Source: Pseudomonadota bacterium
Lineage (GTDB): Bacteria > Pseudomonadota > Alphaproteobacteria > Rhizobiales > MH13
Direction: 5' to 3'
NCBI GenBank assembly: GCA_039024915.1
Contig: JBCCPK010000005.1
Coordinates: 62,001-126,000, forward strand
DNA length: 64,000 nt
A program made the position numbers and the translations under genes. Shown one piece after another: positions 9,701 through 17,558 of this stretch. The stretch's first letter is position 1. Every line of letters starts with the position of its first letter. Under the pieces are notes generated by a model. It was given only the letters and a program-made list of their open reading frames with translations, was not told the DNA's origin and made no database searches.

Positions 9701-12700
9701 CTCGTCCATTGCGGCCTTATAATCATACCAGACCGCTCCAAGAACGATCGCGTCAGCCGCTTCTGTTTCGGGTTTTGCCAACTCATCATCTGCACTTTCA
9801 GACAACGCAATAAGACGAGTCGAAGGACCAAGTTTGAGCAGCGACTTTGCCTGCTCAGATACGGCCCCACCCGCCGCAGCGATTACCAGCTCAATGGCCC
9901 CCTCTCGCACGAACGCCTCGAGCGGTGCCTGTAAGCCCGCCAGCCATCGATCCAACACCAAAACGCGAGGGAGACGCCGGGAGCGCGTTGCGCACAAGCG
10001 TTCAAGAGCTGCCACCGTGTCACGACGAGCGGCATCAAACAAAGCGCCCGAAGCACATAACATATCAAATGTCGCCAGGTGACCTCGCGGCTGCGTGCCA
10101 CCCACTGGCGTTTCATGACCGATATGGCGACCGAAGCGAACCATCAGTTCAGCAGCTGCAAAGATATCTGCATGCGCCTTGGGAAAGCGCTCGGCCATCG
10201 TCGCCAGCAACACCTGTGCTGACGGTAAAGTATCGTCTGCCTGTATGCTCCAGGCGTTGTCGTTCTGCTGTGCCAAGTCCGCCTGCTGCAGCATGGACAA
10301 CGAAGCGCGAACGGCCAAGCGCGCCTCGTCGTCGAGGGCGTCGATTGCACTGAATGAAATGCTCTGGTGCGGCACAAAAGTCTTTGCAACGTCCTGAGCA
10401 ATAGACAGGCAAAGCGCACGGCTAAGCTGCCACGGCGCCAACACATGCGGCGCCACGCTTGCTCGTTCCTCCAACAATGGCTCGCTTGACGAAGACCCGG
10501 CTTCGGAAAAGTCAAAGGCGGTGATCAGGTCAGTCTCAATGACGCGGTTTTTCACCTCCGCGCGGTTGAGCACAACCTGACGCAGATAAACGTTGTTCAA
10601 AGTTGCAACCGGACAGCCTTCGCAATCAAAGAGGACCGCATTCACAACCCGTGCCGTCGGCGTTGAGCGCGTTATATCAAGCTGAGCTGTTGCTGCCGCG
10701 CCGAACGGTTGCCAAACCGAGATCTCACCGACACGCACAGGAAGGAAAGCGCTTTGAACTCCCTCCTCGCCTGAACCTTCGAGATCAAGAAACAAACCAT
10801 GGAATGCAGCGTCCACGGCAGAAGGGTCGAGCAAGTGCAAGCTCGCATCAAACGCCCCACAATCCAGACTGCTGGGCTCAAGGTCCGCCTGCATCCGGTT
10901 TTCGTGCTTACGCAGGCCGGCTTGTCGCTGGAAGGATGGCCCATAGATCAGCCCGGCATCAGCAGTTGCTCGGTAAATCTCTGATTTGGCAAAGTGCTCA
11001 GCCGTTTTTGGTAACGGCTCGAAGGACGACAGGGGCTGACTTTGGTCAATCAAGGAAACCCGTGCGGCGGCATGTAAAGTCCAGTCGTCAGCAAACCGGC
11101 GCCGACTCCAGATTTCAATCCGTTTGCGCGACACCTCATAGCGCACCGAAACCTCGCGCATTCCGTCATCGGACACAACAAGCGCACGGAAGACATCAAG
11201 ATCGTCGAGCCGAACAGGGCCCGCACCGAGCACGTCCATCGCGGCAGCCAGCGCCATCTCCATAAGCGCCGCACCGGGCACGACAATTTCCTGGCCAACC
11301 CTGTGATCAGATAGGTAAGGAATAATGCCCGCATCCAGCACCATACGCCATTCTGGAGAGCCGTCAGCCATGCGCGAACCGAGCAATGGATGGCGACGCA
11401 ACCCCTTGAGGCTGGTCAATTGTCTCAGCGCTTCCGGTGAGTGCTCAATGACAAAGGTTTGGCGCTGCCAAGGATAGGTTGGCAGATCCATACACACAGC
11501 TGCGTCGTTGCACGGCCGAGCAACTGCGCCGTGAACCACAGCGCTCGCATAAATCTCGTCAATTGGATTGCCGCTTCCTTGGCCTGTCTCGCTCTTTGCC
11601 TCGCGAGCCTTGAGGGTCGGCAGGACCGTCGGCGAAATATCGGCATCGCGCGCGCTTTCAGCAATCGGGTTTACCAGGATTGGGCGCGCTGAAACCTCCA
11701 AGAACAGTGAAACACCCATCTCCGCGGCACGCTTGATAGACTGACGGAAGTGGACCGGATTCCGGATGTTTCGCCACCAATAGGCGGCATCCATAGAAGG
11801 TCCATCAATCAGCGCATCATCGGTAGAGGAGATGTAAGGTACGGACGGGGCCTGAGGCTTCAGATAGCTGAGCGCCTTGATCAAACCGTCCTTCTCATGG
11901 TCGAGGTAACGAGAATGGAAGGGATACTCGACTTCGAGCATTACGGACGCAACGCGGTTCCGACGCGCCGCACCAATAAACCGTTTCAAGCTCTCCAACT
12001 CACCGCTGATCGTTGTAGACGAGCGGCTGTTATGTGCTGCAATTGTGAGTTGTGGTTCAAACCGCGTTATCAGCTCTCGTGTCCGGTCAGCATCCGCAGC
12101 TACTGCAACCATGCCGCCATGATTGCGTGGCAGGTTTTGGTGGCGGCTCCGATCGAATATCAGTTGGACCGCCTGCTCACGATCAAGCGCTCCGCAAGCC
12201 TCAGCAGCGGCGACCTCACCAACGCTGTGACCCACGATCACATCAGGCCGCAAGCCACGCTGGCGCAGAACAGCGTTGAGGGCTGATTGAACACCAAAAA
12301 TGAGCGCTGGCGCCACGTGAATGTCGGCAATCTTCTCAACGAGATCATCGCTCGCGAGCATGGAACCAATGCGCCATCCCGAAAGCTTTTCAAAGATGTC
12401 GTCAATTGCGTCAATTTCAGCAGCAAACGCCCGATCGCCTTTGAGCGCATCCAGACCCATCCCAACCCATTGGCTGCCATGGCCAGAAAACACCAGCGCC
12501 ACTTTTCCAGCGCCGCCAACGCGCGCCGACGCAAGGCTTGCCTGATCGTCTCCATCAGCGAACGCTGACAAGCTCGAGCGCAGTATCGCAGGCGAGCTAG
12601 CGTCAAACGCTGCACGCTCCTTCAGCCAGTCTCTTTGTGCACCGACCGCCTCCACGAAACGATTGGCATCCTCCGGAGATTGCGGCAACGCTGTCGCATA

Positions 12701-14080
12701 CTCGCTTGCCAGAGCCTTGAGCGCCTCGCGCGTATGAGCGGAAACAAACAGCTGCTTCGAGGTTTCAATCGAAGTAGCGGGTTGCACTTCAACCGCAGGC
12801 GCCGCTTGCACGATCACATGCGAATTGGTGCCGCCAAAACCGTAGTTGCAAACCCCGGCGCGCAATGGGGAGTCTTGTCTGCCAAGCGTGAGCGGCGCGC
12901 GTATCGGCGCAAGGTTCAGCGCATCAAAATCGATATTTGGGTTTCGATCCTCAAGGAAGAGCGTTTGCGGAACAACACCGTTCTCCAGACACAAAATCGT
13001 CTTCGCGAGGCCCGCAACGCCCGATGCACACTCCAGGTGCCCGATATTGGACTTGACCGAGCCAACCGGCAGCGGGGTCGATCGGTTCACACCCAACGCA
13101 GAGCCAAGTGCCTCGGCTTCAATTGGATCGCCGACCTGTGTCCCGGTACCATGCGCTTCAACGAAGGCAAGTTGGTCCGGACTGACCTCCAGTCTGTCGT
13201 ACAAATCACGCAGAAGTTGAGCCTGACCCTGCGCCGATGGAACGGAGATGCCGTTCTTGCGGCCGTCAGAATTGGTTCCGGCACCAAGCAATTCAGCGCG
13301 CACGCGCAATCCGCGGCCTCCAAGGGCCGGCGAATCACCTTTCTTTAGAACAAGGGCAACCGCGCCCTCACTGCGAACATAACCGTCCGCCGCTGCGGAA
13401 AACGGGCGACAAAGCCCAGTCGGCGAGAGCATCCGGGCGCGCGAGAACCCAACGTAAGGAACCGGTGACAAGAGCAGATTGACACCAGCTACAACTGCGA
13501 CAGGCACGCGGTCGTTGGATAGATCATCGAGTGCATGGGAAAGCGCAACGATCGAAGACGAACACGCCGTATCGATGGTCAGGCTCGGGCCTTTCCAATC
13601 GAATGCGTACGAGATGCGATTGGAAACAATCGATAGAGCGACGCCGGTTACAAAATGGCTTTCGATGGCGGACTGATCGCCAGCGACGGAATTCTGGTAA
13701 TCGACATTTGAGGCACCAACATAGACGCCAACTTTTTCTCCAGCGATCTTTGATGGGGGAATCCCTGCGTCCTCAAGGGCTTCCCAAACCACCTCCATCA
13801 AAAGGCGCTGTTGCGGGTCCATCTGGACCGCTTCGCGAGCCGAAATGCCAAATGCGTCGGCATCAAAGTCAAAAGGATGGTCGAGGTAACCGCCAGCCAG
13901 CGTATAGCTGTAGCCGGCGGCATCGGCGCGCGGATGCAGGTACCGCTCGACCGAGAAGCGTCCGCTTGGTTGAGGTGAGACCGTGTTTTCGCCACGATCA
14001 AGCACATTCCAGAAAGCTTGAAGATTATTGGCACCGGGCAGCCGGGCGGCCATCCCAAGAACGGACGTGCGAGTACTCAA
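6767..14080 (-). CDS. rkpA: Type I polyketide/fatty acid synthase, KS-AT-DH-(MT-like)-ER-KR-ACP, RkpA-like
   Basis: A 2437-residue single-module, highly reducing synthase. KS (1-425): DTACSSS with Cys173, EAHGTGT with His310, NIGHLE with His348. AT (about 525-830): GHSVG with Ser619. DH (about 895-1170): His926 and Asp1090. Residues ~1180-1560 are methyltransferase-like in position, but no glycine-rich SAM motif is visible. ER (about 1720-2040): GLNFRDVMLGLG and the nucleotide loop HGAAGGLGLA. KR (about 2060-2280): GGTRGFGF and Tyr2205. ACP: GMDSLMG with Ser2370. There is no thioesterase. The domain set implies repeated use to build a saturated chain, handed to the oxoamine synthase 72 bases downstream. 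The start is TTG with a GAGG about 7 bases upstream; the KS fold begins almost at once, supporting this start. Confidence 0.95.
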   Translation of the reverse strand: MSTRTSVLGMAARLPGANNLQAFWNVLDRGENTVSPQPSGRFSVERYLHPRADAAGYSYTLAGGYLDHPFDFDADAFGISAREAVQMDPQQRLLMEVVWEALEDAGIPPSKIAGEKVGVYVGASNVDYQNSVAGDQSAIESHFVTGVALSIVSNRISYAFDWKGPSLTIDTACSSSIVALSHALDDLSNDRVPVAVVAGVNLLLSPVPYVGFSRARMLSPTGLCRPFSAAADGYVRSEGAVALVLKKGDSPALGGRGLRVRAELLGAGTNSDGRKNGISVPSAQGQAQLLRDLYDRLEVSPDQLAFVEAHGTGTQVGDPIEAEALGSALGVNRSTPLPVGSVKSNIGHLECASGVAGLAKTILCLENGVVPQTLFLEDRNPNIDFDALNLAPIRAPLTLGRQDSPLRAGVCNYGFGGTNSHVIVQAAPAVEVQPATSIETSKQLFVSAHTREALKALASEYATALPQSPEDANRFVEAVGAQRDWLKERAAFDASSPAILRSSLSAFADGDDQASLASARVGGAGKVALVFSGHGSQWVGMGLDALKGDRAFAAEIDAIDDIFEKLSGWRIGSMLASDDLVEKIADIHVAPALIFGVQSALNAVLRQRGLRPDVIVGHSVGEVAAAEACGALDREQAVQLIFDRSRHQNLPRNHGGMVAVAADADRTRELITRFEPQLTIAAHNSRSSTTISGELESLKRFIGAARRNRVASVMLEVEYPFHSRYLDHEKDGLIKALSYLKPQAPSVPYISSTDDALIDGPSMDAAYWWRNIRNPVHFRQSIKRAAEMGVSLFLEVSARPILVNPIAESARDADISPTVLPTLKAREAKSETGQGSGNPIDEIYASAVVHGAVARPCNDAAVCMDLPTYPWQRQTFVIEHSPEALRQLTSLKGLRRHPLLGSRMADGSPEWRMVLDAGIIPYLSDHRVGQEIVVPGAALMEMALAAAMDVLGAGPVRLDDLDVFRALVVSDDGMREVSVRYEVSRKRIEIWSRRRFADDWTLHAAARVSLIDQSQPLSSFEPLPKTAEHFAKSEIYRATADAGLIYGPSFQRQAGLRKHENRMQADLEPSSLDCGAFDASLHLLDPSAVDAAFHGLFLDLEGSGEEGVQSAFLPVRVGEISVWQPFGAAATAQLDITRSTPTARVVNAVLFDCEGCPVATLNNVYLRQVVLNRAEVKNRVIETDLITAFDFSEAGSSSSEPLLEERASVAPHVLAPWQLSRALCLSIAQDVAKTFVPHQSISFSAIDALDDEARLAVRASLSMLQQADLAQQNDNAWSIQADDTLPSAQVLLATMAERFPKAHADIFAAAELMVRFGRHIGHETPVGGTQPRGHLATFDMLCASGALFDAARRDTVAALERLCATRSRRLPRVLVLDRWLAGLQAPLEAFVREGAIELVIAAAGGAVSEQAKSLLKLGPSTRLIALSESADDELAKPETEAADAIVLGAVWYDYKAAMDELAKVLHLCSSRCNALLWTGPADPALQMMFAGLDSQSPAQDVLSHAMTDAANGARDILGADGFHFDDDLSDATGGVLIARREGGTASYLPVKLQLIPGTSSCPIDDGLAGALAARSGEGEPIFLDLPDGPNSLLSAAVRAERRALRLAGQLKLQSRRDEAVPLWIVTRGAFANGLTGDADADAIWRFGRVAMNEYPNIDIRLVDLANDLSNKRAAALLCDLMANPGVEREFVINGACIRVPRARRGDVTVQRPCDQQSRAQLSLLPGQGFEEAAWKRTARHAPDSEEIEIEVQAVGLNFRDVMLGLGILDEDLLGHGLSSSALGFECTGRVTRVGQNVTDLKVGDAVMGFASDAFSSHLCAPRSQFYPMPSGLTFEAAATVPVAFTTAWYALRDVARLDAGETVLIHGAAGGLGLAAIQIARLCGARVIATAGTEAKRQLVRALGAEAVYNSRNTDFERQILAEHGGVDVVLNSLSGEQMWASLRTLKPFGRFVELGKRDFLENTPLDLRPFLRNRSYFGVDLDELLAANPSKIDAIVERLLSALSAGDLVPLPHRTFQGAHVGEAFRLMQRAEHIGKIVVQPSKQAVHKPERLSFSPAEGVHLVFGGTRGFGFASAMRLLDKGAKKVVLASRSGVQDLELAARIRALGERVAVEKVDGTDPDAVFRLCAKVRETYGPIVGVLHTAMVLEDGFIEGITADALHRVTAPKTIAAQALHEATLDDPLQYFTVYSSATTVIGSPGQAAYVLANGYLEGLMYHRRQIGLPGLAVAWGAISDAGAISRDNDLRERLERTTGVTGVSSGEALDHLEALLARGDQAGPIETYTAIGGSLVADKLAVLATPAFANLQIGQSRDAASSAIDLRDMIAQKSEEEMLDYLTDTTVEEISKILRIPAEAIDPDEPLSVIGMDSLMGLELRLGFESRFGVELPLLAIGNISVRALARKLLNDLANENEQVDEQSKTAEALLTIHGAQSDSQ

Positions 14081-14234
14081 ATTGACCTCATTGCCTCAAA
14101 AAACCGACGTCGCGCCCCAAAATTGAGGTGCCGCAGATACTACGCCGGCTCAACTGTCAAATCTCTTGGGTTGTGTAAACGGTCGAACGCCCGACGGTGC
14201 AAGTAACACTGTCTTGTCAAATGCTACTAGCCCA

Positions 14235-15038
14235 TCACCGTCCCGAAATGGACTTGCGCGCCAAACTTTTCTGTTTGTGGCGCAATCGAGCACCATAGAA
14301 CCCCTGCGCCCATGCGAGCAGACGTATTGGAAGCGTAGGTCCTGCAAAAAATTTTCCTTTTTTTGCCGCCGACAGCACGGCTCGGGCAACAGAATCAGCC
14401 GATACGGTCGGCGCTCCCTTGGCAGTCAAACGAGTCACCTCAGGTCGAAGTGGCATCTCTGCTGCCAATTGCGGCGTATCAGTGTCCGGCGGGAAACCAA
14501 CGGTCACGCTAATGTTGTGTTGCGCCAATTCAACGCTCAGGACTTCGCCCAAGCCGCGAACCGCAAACTTGCTTGGAGCGTAGGCCGCATAGCCATAAAC
14601 GCCAGAGAGCGCGACAGACGAGCTTATCAAAACCAATCGGCCACCTCCGTTGCGCACCATTGCGGGGACTGCAGCCCGCAATAGGTTGAGCGTACCGAAA
14701 TAATTGATGGCCATATGGTCTCTAAAACTGTCACCTGCACCCTCAAGAAACTCTCCTGGAACGGCTATGCCCGCACTTGTCACCACCCAGGCGGGGGCAC
14801 CGTGTGCGGAGATGACCTCTGCGATGGTTTTCTGGGTCTTTGCCTGGTCGGAGACATCTAGCTGGCAGCAGTAAATCCGGTCGCTTTGAGCCGAACGGGC
14901 CAGCGATTCTCTAGCGTTTTTCAGTCCGTCCGCCCCCCGTGCGATCAGAAGAACCGAATATCCCCAAGAAAGAAGTCTGCGAGCGCAAGCCAGCCCAATC
15001 CCGCTTGAACCACCTGAAATGATCGCCAGACCACTCAT
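14235..15038 (-). CDS. rkpH: Short-chain dehydrogenase resembling 3-ketodihydrosphingosine reductase, RkpH-like
   Basis: A 267-residue classical SDR. The cofactor loop GGSSGIG is at residues 9-15, and the catalytic triad is Ser140, Tyr153 and Lys157 (YAPSK). After the active site it reads FPPDTDTPQ (residues 182-190). This is nearly the YPPDTDTPG block that I associate with eukaryotic 3-ketodihydrosphingosine reductase (KDSR/TSC10). The C-terminus is basic with a hydrophobic stretch, which would fit membrane association. It precedes the PKS and oxoamine synthase on the same strand, so it probably reduces the alpha-amino ketone they make to an amino alcohol. The SDR call is certain; the KDSR-like role is inference from the motif and context. 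Confidence 0.9.
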   Translation of the reverse strand: MSGLAIISGGSSGIGLACARRLLSWGYSVLLIARGADGLKNARESLARSAQSDRIYCCQLDVSDQAKTQKTIAEVISAHGAPAWVVTSAGIAVPGEFLEGAGDSFRDHMAINYFGTLNLLRAAVPAMVRNGGGRLVLISSSVALSGVYGYAAYAPSKFAVRGLGEVLSVELAQHNISVTVGFPPDTDTPQLAAEMPLRPEVTRLTAKGAPTVSADSVARAVLSAAKKGKFFAGPTLPIRLLAWAQGFYGARLRHKQKSLARKSISGR

Positions 15039-15339
15039 CGCCGCGTAGCCTTGCGCCCAGCCAAATTAGCGCTGAGCATTATCGCCCAACCAATCAGCGC
15101 AGGTGGTATGCGGCCGCAAGCTCTGGCAATTCGGGAAAGCGCAGCGGATTTCGTCCGTGGGAAGTCCATCAGCGTCTCAGCACAGCCCTCGGCCGCTCGG
15201 CAGCAAACAGATCGCGAGATCGAGCAGCAAATGGGGTGAGTTGAGCGGGTGTGGCATTTTGGTTATAGCAGACGGAGTATCTCTCCCAGTCGCGTACGCC
15301 TCCCTGTACCCCTGAGATGCGCATGCTACAGGGACGCCG
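15039..15339. other. Divergent intergenic region between SDR and kpsD-like gene
   Basis: A stretch of 301 bases with no convincing gene. The short open frames in it have no family signature and no clear ribosome-binding site. It separates two divergent transcripts, the minus-strand rkpH-like/PKS operon and the plus-strand polysaccharide-export lipoprotein, so it should hold the promoters of both. A plausible plus-strand promoter is listed separately; I could not identify the minus-strand one. Confidence 0.6.
15241..15269 (+). promoter_or_regulatory. Candidate sigma-70-type promoter for the kpsD-like gene
   Basis: TTGAGC (15241-15246) and TATAGC (15264-15269) are separated by exactly 17 bases, and each hexamer matches four of six consensus positions. 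It lies about 70 bases upstream of the start codon at 15340 on the correct strand. Spacing and position are good but the hexamers are imperfect, so this is only a candidate. Confidence 0.4.
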
Positions 15340-16494
15340 ATGATGAAATCCAGTCGCTTGTTCAATTTCGCAAAAATCGCCTTTGTCGCAATCGCGGTCG
15401 CCGGATGCACCGCACTGCCCGGACAAGGTCCGTCAACATCGGCATTCACGCAATCCTCGGCCGCGCAAAGCGGATTCGAGTTGGTTGATGTGGATGCGGA
15501 TGTCTTGGCGGTTCTTGGCAGCACCGATATGCCTACACTGAGCTTCGGGGGCCGCGGCACCGCCCAGGCACCGGCCATCTCGGTTGGCGATCGCGTCGCG
15601 GTATCGGTCTTCGAGGCGGGTTCTGGAGGGTTGTTTATCGGCGCCGGCGATCCCGAATCCGCAGGGACAGGTCCAAACACTGGCGCGATCCCTCAGCAAG
15701 TGGTGGGGTCCGATGGCTCCATAACCGTTCCGTATGTCGGACGCGTACGCGTTGCCGGTTTGACGCAAGGTCAGGCAGAGCAGCGGATTCGCACTGCCTT
15801 GGAAGGGCAAGCGATTCAACCCCAAGTGTTGATAAGCGTCGTGCAACAAACGGGATCTTCAGTCACCGTTATCGGCGCTGTCGGTGGCGGAGGGCGTGTG
15901 CCATTGTCTCAAGCGGGAGATCGAGTTCTCGACGTCCTAGCTGCCGCCGGCGGCGTGAGCATTCCGGTACAAGATGCAATGATCAACGTATCGCGTGGTG
16001 GACATACCGCCAGTGTGCCAATGCGGGATATCGTCGCCAACCCATCGGAGAATATCTATGTCCGGTCGGGCGACACAATTACGGTGACCGCCGAACCTCT
16101 CGTATTCTTTTCAGCCGGCGCGACGGGCCGAAACGCCGAAGTACCTTTCGGAGGCGAGTCAATCACGGTTCAGCAAGCGGTTTCGCGTGCCGGTGGGCTG
16201 TTGGACAATCGGGCCAATCCTTCGGGGGTTTTCCTCCTAAGGTTGGAAAACCCACAAGTGGTCAGTCAACTCATCCCCTCAAGTCCACTGCTCAGCACGG
16301 GCGGACTTGTCCCGGTCGCTTATCGCTTTGATTTCCGAGATCCGTACACATTGTTCCTCGCGCAGGCGATGGAGATGCGCCACCACGATACGCTGTTTGT
16401 GACCAATGCGGCGTTATCGGACTTCAGCAAATTGACCCAGCTTTTCAACGCTGCTGCCGCTCCTGTCGCAACAACTGCTGGACTTGTGAACTGA
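15340..16494 (+). CDS. kpsD: Polysaccharide export outer-membrane lipoprotein (Wza/KpsD family)
   Basis: A 384-residue lipoprotein. A short signal peptide ends in the lipobox AVAGC, with the acylated Cys at residue 23. A Poly_export domain follows (ISVGDRVAVSVFEAGSGG, then GSITVPYVGRVRVAGLTQGQ), then two SLBB-type repeats (VTVIGAVGGGGRVPLSQAG and a second near residues 250-300). It should form the outer-membrane channel that receives polysaccharide from the KpsE/KpsT/KpsM exporter. It is transcribed divergently from the SDR/PKS operon. The start could be either of two adjacent ATG codons (15340 or 15343). The symbol kpsD is by role; the length is shorter than E. coli KpsD and closer to Wza/CtrA. 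Confidence 0.92.
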   Translation: MMKSSRLFNFAKIAFVAIAVAGCTALPGQGPSTSAFTQSSAAQSGFELVDVDADVLAVLGSTDMPTLSFGGRGTAQAPAISVGDRVAVSVFEAGSGGLFIGAGDPESAGTGPNTGAIPQQVVGSDGSITVPYVGRVRVAGLTQGQAEQRIRTALEGQAIQPQVLISVVQQTGSSVTVIGAVGGGGRVPLSQAGDRVLDVLAAAGGVSIPVQDAMINVSRGGHTASVPMRDIVANPSENIYVRSGDTITVTAEPLVFFSAGATGRNAEVPFGGESITVQQAVSRAGGLLDNRANPSGVFLLRLENPQVVSQLIPSSPLLSTGGLVPVAYRFDFRDPYTLFLAQAMEMRHHDTLFVTNAALSDFSKLTQLFNAAAAPVATTAGLVN

Positions 16495-16525
16495 GGTTAT
16501 AGCGGGAAGCGGGTTACAGGGGCGT

Positions 16526-17512
16526 TTGCCCGCCGCTGTACACAAGCGTATTCCACAGACATCGGTCGACGCTGTGTTTGACTTTGCATCAATGCAAATG
16601 AATGACGGCGCGCTTTTAGAGCTTCAGACAACTGAGCAGTATGCGGACCAGAAATTGAAATTCCATAAGGAACTCAGATCTGCGGATTTGTGGGCGGACG
16701 AGCTGCCGCCACCGTTTTACAACCGCGATCTACACCGGCAAAAAAACCATATCATTTACTTCACGCCTCGATCGGGGAGCAGTTGGCTAACCCAAGAATT
16801 GAGTGCAACAAACCGCCTTGGGAGAGCGGGCGAGTTTTTAAATCCCAGTTTTGTAAAGGCAATAGCCGAAAGCTTAAAACTAAAGCACCATACACTCGAA
16901 GCGTATCTTCGCCGCTTAATCGCCAAGTCTAGAACAGGAAACAACCTGTTCACAATTGAATGTACAATCTATCATATTCACGAACTTGGTGCAGATCTAT
17001 CCACATTCCACCAATACATTAATCCGCATCAAGCATCAGTATTGAATATTAGAAAAAATATTATTGCCCAGGGTATAAGCTTATACAAGGCGACACAGAC
17101 CAATATATTTCATACGGCAGGGAAAACAGAAAAAGAGATTTCAGAATCAAAGAATTTTTCTGATTTCAATAAACAGAAAATTCTACATTGGATACGTCAC
17201 ATACTTGATCAAGAACGAAAGTTGGCAGCTTACTTTCGCGAGCACGCGATAAGGCCAAAGCTCATGTTTTATGAAGATCATTATCTGGAAGGCGCACGGA
17301 CGCTGGAGGTAATTGCTGAGCATCTGAACGTGCGGCTCGACGACGATAACGGAAGACGAAACCCTGCACATACAAACGGCCATCACCGTTTGGCAGGCAA
17401 TTCAAATCGTGTGTTGGAGCAGCAGGTTAGAAATACCTGCGCATCAGAAGTTGCAAAGATCGAGAAGCAGCGGAGCCCTATTCTCGAGTATTTTTCGTCG
17501 ATCTCACCTTAG
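16526..17512 (+). CDS. Stf0-type sulfotransferase
   Basis: Up to 328 residues with the sulfotransferase PAPS-binding features. The 5'-phosphosulfate loop is TPRSGSSWL (residues 80-88 from the TTG start), and the 3'-phosphate region is LNIRKNIIAQGISLYKA. The spacing and the FYEDHYLEG block fit the Stf0 family, whose known members sulfate trehalose or other carbohydrates. TTG 16526 has no clear ribosome-binding site; ATG 16592 or 16598 are alternatives that keep the whole domain. It follows the export lipoprotein by 31 bases. About 16960-17280 is clearly richer in A and T than the surrounding locus, a sign of separate origin. It probably sulfates the capsule or its lipid; the acceptor is unknown. 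Confidence 0.82.
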   Translation: MPAAVHKRIPQTSVDAVFDFASMQMNDGALLELQTTEQYADQKLKFHKELRSADLWADELPPPFYNRDLHRQKNHIIYFTPRSGSSWLTQELSATNRLGRAGEFLNPSFVKAIAESLKLKHHTLEAYLRRLIAKSRTGNNLFTIECTIYHIHELGADLSTFHQYINPHQASVLNIRKNIIAQGISLYKATQTNIFHTAGKTEKEISESKNFSDFNKQKILHWIRHILDQERKLAAYFREHAIRPKLMFYEDHYLEGARTLEVIAEHLNVRLDDDNGRRNPAHTNGHHRLAGNSNRVLEQQVRNTCASEVAKIEKQRSPILEYFSSISP

Positions 17513-17558
17513 CCTGTGTTTGGGCGGTAACCCAACCGGCGCTTCTCCTTCTCCCCGT

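Noticed and set aside
9847-10515. Several open frames on both strands within the PKS coding region
   Set aside because: They have low-complexity composition, no ribosome-binding sites, and the PKS reading frame is continuous across them.
14134-14160. Minus-strand TTGACA with CAGATA complement as a PKS promoter
   Set aside because: The -35 is perfect but the spacer to the best -10 is only 15 bases and the gene is probably co-transcribed with the upstream SDR.
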